Shown here piece after piece: positions 14,288 through 24,190 of a stretch of 64,000 nucleotides of DNA. Position 1 is the stretch's first letter. Each line of letters opens with the position of its first letter. The notes beneath the pieces are model-generated. The model searched no databases and was not told the DNA's origin. It was given only the letters and a program-made list of their open reading frames with translations. The stretch is taken from NCBI GenBank assembly GCA_964549915.1, contig CAZJWX010000013.1, positions 1-64,000 on the forward strand. Direction: 5' to 3'. The translations under genes and the position numbers were made by a program. This stretch comes from JAUZRW01 sp964549915. Its GTDB lineage: Bacteria; Chloroflexota; Anaerolineae; Aggregatilineales; Phototrophicaceae.

Positions 14288-16528
14288 ATGCTGAAGAAGC
14301 CACAAGCATTCGTCAGGAAAAACCAGATGAAACATCTTCACAAGGATGCAGTTGCAGCGATCTCTAATGGGTATCATGGCGCCCCCTTTGATGTTCTTGG
14401 GCCACATCGTGTTGATACCGACACACTCTCCATCCGGGCATTTCGCCCCACCGCCAGAGAAATGTACGTTATCGACAAATCCGCAAAACAGCCGCGCAAA
14501 CTACGCATGGAGCAGGTAGATGATCGCGGGTTTTTCGTCATTGATGTGGTGACGAAGGAGACATCCTTCCCATACCACTTCCTGGAAGTCAACTTCGATG
14601 ACAACGAATACGAATATGGCGACCCTTACGCCTATGATCCCCTGCTCACGGACTATGACCTTTACCTGCACGCGGAGGGGCGCAATTGGGAGATTTACGA
14701 AAAGTTGGGGGCACATCTGCGCACCGTAGATGAGGTCAGCGGGGTCAATTTCGCGGTCTGGGCACCGAACGCAATGCGCGTGAGCGTGATTGGAGACTTC
14801 AACAACTGGGATGGGCGCGTGCATCCAATGCGCAGTCACGGTGAGAGCGGGGTCTGGGAGCTATTCGTGCCAGGCTTGCGCGAGGGAGACAAATACAAAT
14901 ACGAGATTAAATCGCACCACATGGGCTACCAGGCAGAAAAGACCGATCCCTACGGCTTTTACGCCGAGCGCCGTCCGCACACATCGTCCATCGTGGTGGA
15001 TATTGACCGTTACGAGTGGAATGACGCCGAGTGGATGGAAGCGCGCAAAGACCGCAATCCGTTCGAGACCCCGATGGCAGTCTACGAAGTGCACCTCGGC
15101 TCCTGGCAGCGCAAGCAGGGAAATGAATGGCTCACCTATCGTGAACTCGCAGACGAATTGGTGAATTACGTCAAGGAGATGGGATACACCCATATTGAGC
15201 TGCTGCCCGTCGCCGAGCACCCGTTCGATGGTTCCTGGGGCTATCAGGTGACCGGGTATTACGCCCCTACCAGCCGCTTCGGTTCGCCGGAAGATTTCAT
15301 GTACTTCGTCGATCAATGTCATCAGAATGACATCGGCGTCATCCTGGATTGGGTTCCGGCGCATTTTCCAAAAGACGGACACGCGCTGAGCTACTTCGAC
15401 GGCACCCATCTGTATTCCCATGCCGACCCGCGCAAAGGTGAACACCCGGACTGGGGAACCTACATCTTCAATTACGGGCGCAACGAAGTGCGGAACTTCT
15501 TGATCGCCAATGCCATCTTCTGGCTGAAGAAATACCACATTGATGGCTTGCGGGTGGATGCAGTCTCGTCGATGGTGTATCTGGATTTCTCCCGCGAAGA
15601 TGGCGAGTGGATCCCCAACGAATACGGCGGCAATGAGAACCTGGATGCCGTCAGCTTCCTGCAGGAAGCCAACCATGTCATTCACGACTTCTTCCCCGGT
15701 GCCATGACCATCGCGGAAGAATCAACGGCCTGGCCGATGGTCTCGCGTCCAACCTATCTGGGCGGGCTGGGCTTCACGCTCAAATGGAATATGGGCTGGA
15801 TGCATGACACGCTCTTGTACTTCTCCAAAGACCCGGTCTATCGCAAATATGAGCACAACAAATTGACCTTCTCCATGATGTACGCCTACACAGAAAACTT
15901 CGTCCTCTCGCTGTCGCACGATGAAGTTGTGCATGGCAAAGGCTCATTGATTGGCAAGCTGCCGGGAGATTGGTGGCAGAAGTTCGCCCAATTGCGCTTG
16001 TTGTTCGGTTATCAATACACGCATCCGGGCAAAAAGCTGAACTTCATGGGGTCGGATATTGGGCAGTGGTCGGAGTGGAGCGAAGCGCGCAGCCTGGATT
16101 GGCACTTGCTGGATATGCCGACGCACGAGAGATTCAACTACTTCGTGCGCGACCTCAACCATCTCTACCGTAGCGAACCCGCTCTCTTCGAGGTGGACTT
16201 CGAGCCAGAGGGCTTCCAGTGGATTGACGCCAACGATGCGGACAACAGCATCTTCAGCTACATTCGCTACGCCCATGATCGTTCGGATTTCCTGGTCATC
16301 GTCTGCAACTTCACACCCGTGCCGCGCCATGAATATCGTGTGGGTGTTCCTGTACACACACACTATGAGGAATTGCTCAACAGCGACGCCGACTCCTATG
16401 GCGGTAGCAACGTCGGCAATTACGGCGGATTCCATAGCGACTCGCTGGGCGCGAATGGTTTCGCGTACAGCTTGAACCTGACGTTACCGCCGTTGGGAAT
16501 CATCATCATGAAACCGAGGCACAAGTGA
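14288..16528 (+). CDS. glgB: 1,4-alpha-glucan branching enzyme
   Basis: Transfers short alpha-1,4 glucan chains to make alpha-1,6 branches during glycogen synthesis. The 746 residues contain an N-terminal beta-sandwich region, a CBM48 domain (around FAVWAPNA) and a GH13 barrel. Catalytic residues are visible: Asp424 (LRVDAV), Glu477 (IAEEST) and Asp545 (LSHDEV). An all-beta C-terminal domain closes the protein. The length is usual for GlgB. A second possible start is the ATG at 14327, which has AGGA 8 bases upstream; the first ATG has only a weak site. The next gene starts inside its stop codon, so the two are probably cotranslated. No other glycogen gene is in the window. Confidence 0.95.
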   Translation: MLKKPQAFVRKNQMKHLHKDAVAAISNGYHGAPFDVLGPHRVDTDTLSIRAFRPTAREMYVIDKSAKQPRKLRMEQVDDRGFFVIDVVTKETSFPYHFLEVNFDDNEYEYGDPYAYDPLLTDYDLYLHAEGRNWEIYEKLGAHLRTVDEVSGVNFAVWAPNAMRVSVIGDFNNWDGRVHPMRSHGESGVWELFVPGLREGDKYKYEIKSHHMGYQAEKTDPYGFYAERRPHTSSIVVDIDRYEWNDAEWMEARKDRNPFETPMAVYEVHLGSWQRKQGNEWLTYRELADELVNYVKEMGYTHIELLPVAEHPFDGSWGYQVTGYYAPTSRFGSPEDFMYFVDQCHQNDIGVILDWVPAHFPKDGHALSYFDGTHLYSHADPRKGEHPDWGTYIFNYGRNEVRNFLIANAIFWLKKYHIDGLRVDAVSSMVYLDFSREDGEWIPNEYGGNENLDAVSFLQEANHVIHDFFPGAMTIAEESTAWPMVSRPTYLGGLGFTLKWNMGWMHDTLLYFSKDPVYRKYEHNKLTFSMMYAYTENFVLSLSHDEVVHGKGSLIGKLPGDWWQKFAQLRLLFGYQYTHPGKKLNFMGSDIGQWSEWSEARSLDWHLLDMPTHERFNYFVRDLNHLYRSEPALFEVDFEPEGFQWIDANDADNSIFSYIRYAHDRSDFLVIVCNFTPVPRHEYRVGVPVHTHYEELLNSDADSYGGSNVGNYGGFHSDSLGANGFAYSLNLTLPPLGIIIMKPRHK

Positions 16529-17745
16529 TGCAAATACTGACCTTCAACACCTGGGGCAGCCCATATTCAGAGCAGCGTGCCGAACGAACCATTGCCCTGG
16601 GCGAAGTTCTGAAGTTGATCAACCCGGACATCCTCTTGTTGCAAGAGGTCTATCTGCCTTCACATCGGCAGTCCATCACCAGCATCCTCAAAGAAGTATG
16701 GCCTCATCGCCATCACTTCGCCTCGTCGGTGCTGGGGAGTGGCCTGTACACCTTCTCCCGCTACCCCATCATCGATGCGAGTTATTACCGCTTTCGGCTG
16801 ACGGGTAAGCCGGAGCGCCTGCGCCAGGGCGACTACTACGCGGGCAAGGGAGTCGGCCTGACGCGCATTGAAACCCCTCAAGGCGTGCTGGATGTCTATA
16901 ACTGCCACACACACGCCCAATATGACGAAGACGACGACAACGAATACGCGATCTTCAACGAGACCAATCTCTACGAAGCAGCGCGGTTCATCTACACCAA
17001 TTCGCAGACGAATCCGGTCATCGTCGCAGGCGATTTGAACACGCAGCCGCATCAACTGGGCTATGCCATCCTGACGCAGTTCGGTGGCCTGGTTGATGCC
17101 TATGTGCAGGCAAATGGGCAGCACGACCCAACTTTCGCACGCAGCAATCCTTATGTACTTGCTACACGCGATCAAACGCTGGATTATGTGCTGGTTCGCG
17201 ATGTCGATGTGAAAAAGGCCGAACTCACGCTCACGGAGACGATCCCCGGCGTGATCCCGGCCTATTCCGACCATTACGGCATTCTGGCGGAGATTTCGCT
17301 GGGAGCGGGTACGGAAGGAAGGCAGCGAACAGAAGTACCGGACACGGCTACTACGTTCCGGCGGCTGCACAAACATGTACGCCTTTCCATCTCAGAGATG
17401 GAAAACCAGCAGTTTGCGCACATCGAGCAGGCGGTGTTCGGCCTGGGTAGCATCATCGATACTGGCTTCATCACCGGATGGCTGGGGGAACGCGCCCCCA
17501 GGCTGGCTCGCTTTTTGCGTATGATGTTGACGCTGGGTGGCCTGGGATACGCCGCTTTTCAACTGCTACAGATGGGCGTCAATGTGCGTTCACAGCGCAA
17601 TGCACTCATCGGCATCGAGCAGGAACTCACACATCAGTTGAACGCGGGACGCCTCTTCAACGGTACAAGGCTGGAAGATTACGGCGAAAACTCATCATCG
17701 GATCAGGCCGTTCCACCACAAACGCAAGAAACAGGCAGCGTCTGA
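16528..17745 (+). CDS. Endonuclease/exonuclease/phosphatase-family protein with C-terminal membrane helix
   Basis: Metal-dependent phosphoesterase fold. The family marks are visible: the N-terminal LTFNTWG strand, LLQEV (metal-binding Glu), the AGDLNTQP motif and the closing SDHYGI motif with the catalytic His. The domain covers residues 1-265. The rest is a linker with charged helices, one hydrophobic segment (about 330-350) and a Ser/Gln-rich tail, which suggests membrane attachment. Members of this family cleave DNA, phosphoinositides or sphingomyelin, so the substrate is open. I use the ATG at 16528, overlapping the glgB stop by one base, with GAGG 9 bases upstream; a GTG lies one codon earlier. 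Coupling with glgB is clear, but no functional link is known to me. Confidence 0.85.
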   Translation: MQILTFNTWGSPYSEQRAERTIALGEVLKLINPDILLLQEVYLPSHRQSITSILKEVWPHRHHFASSVLGSGLYTFSRYPIIDASYYRFRLTGKPERLRQGDYYAGKGVGLTRIETPQGVLDVYNCHTHAQYDEDDDNEYAIFNETNLYEAARFIYTNSQTNPVIVAGDLNTQPHQLGYAILTQFGGLVDAYVQANGQHDPTFARSNPYVLATRDQTLDYVLVRDVDVKKAELTLTETIPGVIPAYSDHYGILAEISLGAGTEGRQRTEVPDTATTFRRLHKHVRLSISEMENQQFAHIEQAVFGLGSIIDTGFITGWLGERAPRLARFLRMMLTLGGLGYAAFQLLQMGVNVRSQRNALIGIEQELTHQLNAGRLFNGTRLEDYGENSSSDQAVPPQTQETGSV

Positions 17746-17801
17746 CGCGATTTGCGCGTAGAAGCCAGTAATCAACTCCGGATACACCGCAGGGGGTTAC
17801 G

Positions 17802-18578
17802 ATGACGAACGCTCAGGCGCTGGAAAGAGGATCGGCAGTCTTCCGCAATACATTGCGTTGGCAGCATCTATACTGGATCGGCGGATTGGCAGCCGTTATC
17901 GCTGCACTCGTATTTCGCCGAAATATCGGGGCAGAAGTCAGCTTGTTCGACAACACCCCGCTTCCCAGCAGCGCAGAGGGTTGGTTCGCCATCCTCCAGG
18001 AAAACGCGCTGCTGGGGTTGGCCTACCTCAGTGTCTTTGATCTGGCAAATTACGCACTATTGGCGGTGATGTACATCGCGCTCTTCGCTGCCTTGATGCG
18101 AACCAACGCGGGTCTCATGCTGCTGGCGTTATGCCTGGGTTTGGTCGGTGCTGGCGTATATTTTGCCTCGAACCAGGCATTTGCGATATGGAATCTCAGT
18201 GAGCGCTATGCCACAGCCACAACCGACGCGGAACGAACCCTTTTCGCAGCAGCCGGTGAGGCGCTGCTCGCCATTGAAAACGCGGCTAGCCTTTATCAGG
18301 GCAGCGGCGTTTACGTGAGTCTGTTCCTGGTGACATTGGCCGGGTTGCTCAGTTCCATCGTGATGCTACAGAGCCAAACATTCAATCAGCTCACGGGTTG
18401 GGTCGGTATCGTCGCAAATGCGCTTGTGTTAGGGCATTATCCGGCGCTGGCATTTGCCCCAGACCTGACTTTTCTCCCGCATACGCTGGCTGCAATTCCG
18501 ATCATCCTGTGGCAATTGCTGATCGCGAGAAGTCTTTTCCGGCTAGCGCGGCAGGAGCATCGACCTGAAGCATCCTAA
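17802..18578 (+). CDS. Multi-pass membrane protein, DUF4386-like
   Basis: A 258-residue integral membrane protein with about six hydrophobic segments. The layout, with a long loop after the first segment and the GSGVYVSLF stretch before the last three, resembles DUF4386 proteins, whose function is unknown. No catalytic motif is visible. The start has an AGGGGG ribosome site. It follows the phosphoesterase gene by 56 bases and ends in a four-base overlap with the convergent GH63-like gene. Confidence 0.8.
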   Translation: MTNAQALERGSAVFRNTLRWQHLYWIGGLAAVIAALVFRRNIGAEVSLFDNTPLPSSAEGWFAILQENALLGLAYLSVFDLANYALLAVMYIALFAALMRTNAGLMLLALCLGLVGAGVYFASNQAFAIWNLSERYATATTDAERTLFAAAGEALLAIENAASLYQGSGVYVSLFLVTLAGLLSSIVMLQSQTFNQLTGWVGIVANALVLGHYPALAFAPDLTFLPHTLAAIPIILWQLLIARSLFRLARQEHRPEAS

Positions 18579-21220
18579 CCGCCGACCTGCTGCAAGAGCA
18601 TGGCGACCAGCGCCGTCCATCCGGTCTGGTGGCTGGCTCCCAACCCTGCCCCATCATCCCCGTTGTAATACTCGAAAAAGAAGGTGTAATCGTGCCAGTG
18701 CTCGTCGTAGTTCAGGATGTGCTGCTGTCCGTTCAGCGGGCGCGCGCCCTGCTCATTCCGCCGGAAGAGCGCTGTCAGCCGCTTAGCCAGCGCATCCGCC
18801 ACCTGCCCCAACGTCATCTCATTGCCGCTGCCCGTCGGGAACTCGACCTTGAGCGTATCGCCATAGTAAGTGTCATAACGGCGCAGGGCTTCGATCAACA
18901 GATAATTCGCCGGGAACCAGACTGGCCCGCGCCAGTTATCATTGCCACCGAACACGCGGTTGTCGGACTCCGCCGGAACGTATTTCACCTCGTAGCGCAC
19001 ACCGCCGAAATTCATCGCAATGGGATGGTTCTGATGAACACGGGAGAGCGATCGCACGCCATAAGGGGACAGAAATTCATTCTCGTCCAGCATAATTTCC
19101 AACACTCTCTGCAAGCGCGATCTGGTCAGCAGCGCCAGTAGATGCACCTTGCGCTGTTTGCTGAACCCGAAGCTGACGTTGCCCTGCAAGTAAGGGCGCT
19201 CGCGCAGCAGCCGCTCGACATAGGCCGCGAACCGGGGCATCTGCTTCTGCAAATCGGCATCCAGTGCTTCGACGGCCAGCAGCGGGATCAAGCCTCCGAT
19301 TGACCTTGCCCGCAACGGGGTCACTGTCCCATCGGGCTGGTGCAGTGCATCGTAGAAGAAACCATCTTCCTCGTCCCACATGGTATAGGGAATCTGCCCT
19401 GTCGCGTTGGTCACAGCCGCTGCAACCCGCAAGAAATGATCGTAGAAGCGCATCGCCAGATCCTGATAAACAGCATTCTCACGCGCCAGTTCCAGGGCGA
19501 TTTTCATCATCTCAATGCAGTAGAAACCCATCCAGAAGATGGCATCGGCTTGCTCCAGGTAGCCGCCACCGGGCAGCGGTGTCGTGCGGTCGAAGAGGCT
19601 GATATTATCCAGCCCCAGGAAGCCACCGGAAAGCGCATCACTGCCGTTGCGATCCGTGCGATTGATCCACCACGAGTAATTCAGCAGCAGCTTGTGGAAA
19701 ACCTCTTCCAGAAAAGCGCGATCCGGCTCACCGTTTCGCTGCGCATCCAATTGGTAGACACGCAGCGCGGCCCAGGCATGAATCGGTGGATTCACATCCG
19801 CAAAGTCCCACTCGTAAGCCGGGAACTGACCATTCGGGTGCATGACGTTCTCGCGCGTCAGCAAACGAAGCTGTTGCTTGGCGTAGTTGGCATCCACCAT
19901 CGTCAACGGTACCACCTGGAAAGCCGTCTCCCAGGTGGTATAGGGGTACTCCCATTTGTCTGGCATGGAGAAGATGTCATGCGTGCTGAAATGCAGCCAT
20001 TTCTCATTGCGGCGCAACTTGCGCTTGACGCGATGAACGGGATCACCGACGAACCACTGCGCCATATCCAGATAGTAGAATTGCTTCGACCAGAGCAGCC
20101 CCGCCAACGCCTGTCGCTGTATCGTCCAGGTGTCTTGCGGCAGATCAGACCGCTGCACCGTCTCGTAGAATTCCTGCGCTTCGCTGAGGCGCTGCTGAAA
20201 TATGGTGTTGAAATTGACGAAAGGGCGCGAATATTCATTGGGCGAGATGCGCAACCGGAAGGAGACTTCTTCGCCCGGGTTCAAGGGACGGAAATACATC
20301 GCCGCGCATTTGGTGCCTTCTCGCTGTGGGTTCACTGCACTGCGGTCACTATCTACGATATAGCGATGGAAGGCGTCCTTCACATAGCGCGTTTCATTCG
20401 GCAGCCCATAGAGGCGGCGGGCATTGGTGTTGTTCTCGGTGAAAAGCAGCTCGGCAGCATGTTCGGCGTAGAGATAATACGTTCCGGCAGCGGGATGCCA
20501 GACTTCTGCAACTTTGACGTTCCCCGTTGATTCGATCTGGCGCAGGAGCGGCTTCTCTTCGGTCTCGTCGCGCGGGCCAGCCGGATACCCCCAACTCCAG
20601 GTATTGCGGAACCAGAGAGTCGGCAGCAGGAAGAGCGGCGCTTTGCGATCTCCCCGATTGACGACAGTGATTAGCACCAGGACATCGTGGGTATCGACCT
20701 TGGCGTATTCCACCAGCACATCGAAATAGCGGCTATCGCGGAATACGCCAGTGTCCAGGAGTTCGTACTCGAATTCATCGGTGGAGCGCCGCCGATTGAC
20801 GCCAACCAATTGTGCATAGGGGAAAGGGCGCTGCGGGTACTTGTAGAGCATCTTCATGTAGCTGTGGGTGGGCGTGTTATCGAGGTAGTAGTAATACTCT
20901 TTGACATCTTCCCCGTGATTGCCCTGCGTGCCAGAAAGCCCGAACATTCGCTCTTTGAGCATCGTATCGCGCCCATTCCACATGGACAGCGCGAAGCAGA
21001 TGTGCTGGCTGCGGTCGGAGATTCCTGCAATTCCATCTTCACCCCAGCGGTAGGCCCGGCTGCGTGCATGATCGTGCGGAAAGAAATCCCAGGTATTGCC
21101 CCACTCGCTATAATCTTCGCGAACCGTACCCCAGGCGCGTTCCGCCAGGTATGGCCCCCAGTGCTGCCAATCCGCCTCACCTGCTTGCTGCGCCGCCAAT
21201 CGCCGATGTTCCGCCGTCAT
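18575..21220 (-). CDS. GH63-like glucosidase (mannosyl-oligosaccharide glucosidase family)
   Basis: An 881-residue cytoplasmic enzyme of the bacterial GH63-like group, predicted to hydrolyse alpha-glucosidic bonds, possibly of glucosylglycerate or mannosyl-type compatible solutes or oligosaccharides. The N-terminal part has the WGPYLAERAWGTVREDYS and YRWGEDGIAG blocks typical of the family. The C-terminal (alpha/alpha)6 barrel region contains the NWRGPVWFP and SHQTGWTALVA blocks. There is no signal peptide. GGGGAG lies 5 bases before the ATG. It is transcribed away from typA. Substrate identity cannot be settled from sequence. Confidence 0.88.
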   Translation of the reverse strand: MTAEHRRLAAQQAGEADWQHWGPYLAERAWGTVREDYSEWGNTWDFFPHDHARSRAYRWGEDGIAGISDRSQHICFALSMWNGRDTMLKERMFGLSGTQGNHGEDVKEYYYYLDNTPTHSYMKMLYKYPQRPFPYAQLVGVNRRRSTDEFEYELLDTGVFRDSRYFDVLVEYAKVDTHDVLVLITVVNRGDRKAPLFLLPTLWFRNTWSWGYPAGPRDETEEKPLLRQIESTGNVKVAEVWHPAAGTYYLYAEHAAELLFTENNTNARRLYGLPNETRYVKDAFHRYIVDSDRSAVNPQREGTKCAAMYFRPLNPGEEVSFRLRISPNEYSRPFVNFNTIFQQRLSEAQEFYETVQRSDLPQDTWTIQRQALAGLLWSKQFYYLDMAQWFVGDPVHRVKRKLRRNEKWLHFSTHDIFSMPDKWEYPYTTWETAFQVVPLTMVDANYAKQQLRLLTRENVMHPNGQFPAYEWDFADVNPPIHAWAALRVYQLDAQRNGEPDRAFLEEVFHKLLLNYSWWINRTDRNGSDALSGGFLGLDNISLFDRTTPLPGGGYLEQADAIFWMGFYCIEMMKIALELARENAVYQDLAMRFYDHFLRVAAAVTNATGQIPYTMWDEEDGFFYDALHQPDGTVTPLRARSIGGLIPLLAVEALDADLQKQMPRFAAYVERLLRERPYLQGNVSFGFSKQRKVHLLALLTRSRLQRVLEIMLDENEFLSPYGVRSLSRVHQNHPIAMNFGGVRYEVKYVPAESDNRVFGGNDNWRGPVWFPANYLLIEALRRYDTYYGDTLKVEFPTGSGNEMTLGQVADALAKRLTALFRRNEQGARPLNGQQHILNYDEHWHDYTFFFEYYNGDDGAGLGASHQTGWTALVAMLLQQVGG

Positions 21221-21265
21221 CCGAACTCCCCTGCTGATGCTGTGCTGCTACGAAATTCGCCCATT

Positions 21266-21274
21266 AAGATAGCA
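21266..21274 (-). promoter_or_regulatory. Extended -10 element upstream of the GH63-like gene
   Basis: TGC followed by TATCTT on the minus strand, 46 bases before the ATG. It resembles the TGCTATAAT elements at 27809 and 59828. No convincing -35 box is visible. Confidence 0.35.
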
Positions 21275-21320
21275 CACCCTCGCCCCGATGACACACTCAT
21301 CTCGTCTTCTGCTGAAGCTC

Positions 21321-21329
21321 TGCTACAAT
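21321..21329 (+). promoter_or_regulatory. Extended -10 element upstream of typA
   Basis: TGCTACAAT, an extended -10 box with five of six core matches, ends 37 bases before the GTG start of typA. No good -35 box lies 16-18 bases upstream. Confidence 0.45.
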
Positions 21330-21366
21330 ACGGTCGCATTTGCATCAGTGAGGAACAATCCTAACA

Positions 21367-23214
21367 GTGACCAAGACACGCACCGACATTCGCAACATCG
21401 CTATCATCGCCCATGTCGATCATGGGAAAACGACTCTGGTAGACGGCATGCTCAAGCAAAGCAACGTCTTCCGCGAAGGCGCACAGGTCGAAGACCGCGT
21501 GCTGGATTCCAATGCCCTGGAACGAGAGCGGGGGATCACGATCCTCTCGAAGAACACGGCGATTACCTATCGCGACACAAAAATCAACATCGTCGATACA
21601 CCCGGACACGCCGATTTCGGTGGCGAAGTCGAGCGCGTGCTGAATATGGTAGATGCAGCACTGCTGCTGGTGGACAGCGTGGAAGGCCCCATGCCCCAGA
21701 CGCGCTTCGTGCTGCGCAAAGCACTGGAACTCGGCCTGCGCATCATTGTCGTCATCAACAAAGTGGATCGCGCCAATGCCCGAATCACCGAAGTCTTGAA
21801 TGAAACATTCGACCTGTTCATCGAGTTGGGTGCCAGTGATGAGCAGGCGGATTTCCCCGTAGTGTATGCCATTGGCCTGGAAGGCCGCGCAGGGTTGGAG
21901 GCGAGTGCCCTGGCGCATACGCTCGAACCCCTCTTCGAGACGATTCTGGAACAAGTACCACCACCGACCATCGAAGACGGTGAACTGCCCAGGCTGCTGG
22001 TTACGACGCTGGAATATGACCCGTATAAGGGGCAAATTGCTGTAGGGCGGCTGCGCTCTGGCACGCTGCGCAAAGGAATGCCGCTCGCCCGCCTGAAATT
22101 GGACGGGACGCGCCACAGCGGCAGACTGGAATATCTCTTCCAGTTCCACAACCTGAGCAAAATCGAGGTGGATGAGGTACACGCGGGAGACATCGTCGCC
22201 ATCGGCGGGCTTGATCCCATCGAAATCAGCGATACCATTGCGCACCCGGATGTGCAGGAGCCACTACCCGGCATCAAGGTAGAAGAACCGACCGTGCGCA
22301 TGACGTTTGGTGTGAATACGTCACCCTTCGCCGGAAAAGAGACCGAAGGCGGAATGAACAGCTCTCGCAAGCTGCGCGAACGCCTGATTCGCGAGACACG
22401 CAGCAATGTCGCGCTGCGCGTAGAGAATGGCGACAGCCCGGAGCGCTTTGTCGTCAGCGGGCGCGGCGAACTGCACCTGGGCATCCTGATCGAAACCATG
22501 CGGCGCGAGGGCTACGAATTTGAGGTCAGCAAGCCGGAAGTGATCTACATGCGTGATCCGGTGACCGATACCATGAAGGAACCCGTCGAAGAAGTCTTCG
22601 TGGAAATCTCAGACGATCGTGTTGGAACTGTCGTCGAGATGATGGGGGAACGCGCAGGTACCATGATGGATATGCGCAGCGAGAACGGCACAACCTACAT
22701 GAAATACCTGGTGCCGACTCGTGGCCTGCTCGGCTTCCGGTCACAGTTCCTGCGGGCCACCTCCGGCATGGGGCAGATGCACAGCGTCTTCCACAGCTAT
22801 GAGCCAATCGGCGGTGAAGTGCCGGGACGGCGTTTCGGCAGTCTTGTAGCGATGGAAAACGGCACCGCGACGACCTACGCTCTCGTCAACGCTCAGCAGC
22901 GCGGCAGCTTTTTCATCGCACCGGGCACGGAAGTCTACGAAGGTATGGTCGTGGGCGAGCACATTCGCGCCGAAGATCTGCCGCTGAATGTGACCAAAGC
23001 CAAGCACCTGGATAACTTCCGCGCCAAGCCCAAGGAAGTGGCGGATAATCTGACGCCACCGCGCATCATGAGCCTGGATGACTACATCGAATACCTGGGG
23101 GGTGACGAACTGCTAGAAGTCACACCGCACAATCTGCGCATCCGCAAGCGCATTTTGAACACCGAACTGCGCCTGAAGGAAGACAAACGCCGCCGCCAAC
23201 TGGTCGGCAATTGA
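21367..23214 (+). CDS. typA: Ribosome-associated GTPase TypA/BipA
   Basis: Translational GTPase that binds the ribosome and supports 50S assembly and stress or cold growth. The 615 residues show the G1 motif AHVDHGKT (15-22), the switch II DTPGHAD block and the NKVD specificity motif, then EF-G-like domains II, III and V and the BipA-specific C-terminal domain (RGLLGFRSQF, KHLDNFRA). The start is GTG at 21367, with GAGGAA 11 bases upstream; no ATG fits better. The gene is not in an obvious operon. Confidence 0.96.
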   Translation: MTKTRTDIRNIAIIAHVDHGKTTLVDGMLKQSNVFREGAQVEDRVLDSNALERERGITILSKNTAITYRDTKINIVDTPGHADFGGEVERVLNMVDAALLLVDSVEGPMPQTRFVLRKALELGLRIIVVINKVDRANARITEVLNETFDLFIELGASDEQADFPVVYAIGLEGRAGLEASALAHTLEPLFETILEQVPPPTIEDGELPRLLVTTLEYDPYKGQIAVGRLRSGTLRKGMPLARLKLDGTRHSGRLEYLFQFHNLSKIEVDEVHAGDIVAIGGLDPIEISDTIAHPDVQEPLPGIKVEEPTVRMTFGVNTSPFAGKETEGGMNSSRKLRERLIRETRSNVALRVENGDSPERFVVSGRGELHLGILIETMRREGYEFEVSKPEVIYMRDPVTDTMKEPVEEVFVEISDDRVGTVVEMMGERAGTMMDMRSENGTTYMKYLVPTRGLLGFRSQFLRATSGMGQMHSVFHSYEPIGGEVPGRRFGSLVAMENGTATTYALVNAQQRGSFFIAPGTEVYEGMVVGEHIRAEDLPLNVTKAKHLDNFRAKPKEVADNLTPPRIMSLDDYIEYLGGDELLEVTPHNLRIRKRILNTELRLKEDKRRRQLVGN

Positions 23215-23245
23215 GTGTAAATCACGGCAAATAACCCAATTGGAT

Positions 23246-24190
23246 ATGATGAAACGAATTCTATTCATCAGCGCCCTGATGCTGTTTCTGCTGCCTTCGG
23301 TAGGAACAGCGCAGGATGAGGAACAGACGCCAGAAGCCACCCCTGAGGTCACCCCGGACCCACAAGACAGCCTTGAGGTAGATGGCCTCACGCTGCAAGT
23401 CTACTTCGAACGTTTGCAGCAGGGTCGTGCTGGATTGCTCGCCCTGCGGGGAGAGGGTATCACCGTAGCACAGGCTAGCGTCTTCAACCGAACATTTGAC
23501 TTCTTCCAGGTGCCACACCAGGAAGGCTGGTACGCGCTCATCAATGCGCGGATGGAGCAGCCCATCCGCCCCTATGAGCTTCGCGTGCGCGTAGAGACAG
23601 AAGGTGCCGACGAAGCACTGGACATCTCCGCGCGAGTGGATGTCAGCAGCGGCGGATTCATCCAGCAAGATGTCAATATCGTCGTAGAAGATGAACGCCT
23701 TGCCATCTTGCTTGATCCGGAAGTGGAAGCTGCGGAACTGGCGCAAATCTTCGAACTCGCAGCACCAATCACACCGGAAACGCTCTGGGATGAAGAAGGC
23801 TTCAGCCCGCCCATCAACGCTGAGTTGACATCGCCCTTCGGCGCGGTGCGTGTCTTCAACGGTACCTTCAATTCGATCCACACCGGATGGGACTTTCAAG
23901 CGACAATCGGGCAACCTCTCTCGGCATCAGCGGCTGGGCGAGTAGTTTTCGCCGGAATGCTGCCAATCCGTGGCAACTATGTGCTGATTGATCACGGGCG
24001 CGGCATCTACTCCGGCTACGCGCACATGTCTATTCTCTACGTCACGCAAGGGCAACGAGTCAGCGCCGGGCAAATTGTCGGTATGGTCGGCAGCACCGGG
24101 CGCAGCAGCAGTGCCCACGCTCACATCGAATTCATCGTGAATGGCGAATGGGTTGATGCAGCCGATTTCATTCGGATGTACATTCCTTAG
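23246..24190 (+). CDS. Exported M23-family metallopeptidase (LytM-like)
   Basis: Predicted extracellular peptidoglycan endopeptidase. A signal peptide (about 1-22, ending near GTAQ) is followed by a short Glu/Thr/Pro linker, a beta-rich middle domain and a C-terminal M23 domain. Zinc ligands are present: the HTGWDF motif (first His and Asp) and the AHAHIEF motif (two His). The whole family core is intact, so it may be active rather than a regulator. I start at the ATG at 23246 (314 residues); a TTG two codons earlier is possible. The ribosome site is weak. The gene converges on the CoA transferase with a four-base overlap. Confidence 0.9.
   Translation: MMKRILFISALMLFLLPSVGTAQDEEQTPEATPEVTPDPQDSLEVDGLTLQVYFERLQQGRAGLLALRGEGITVAQASVFNRTFDFFQVPHQEGWYALINARMEQPIRPYELRVRVETEGADEALDISARVDVSSGGFIQQDVNIVVEDERLAILLDPEVEAAELAQIFELAAPITPETLWDEEGFSPPINAELTSPFGAVRVFNGTFNSIHTGWDFQATIGQPLSASAAGRVVFAGMLPIRGNYVLIDHGRGIYSGYAHMSILYVTQGQRVSAGQIVGMVGSTGRSSSAHAHIEFIVNGEWVDAADFIRMYIP

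Noticed and set aside
19340..20530. Long plus-strand open frame of 396 residues
   Set aside because: It lies wholly antisense to the GH63-like gene and has no family features; it is a shadow of codon use.
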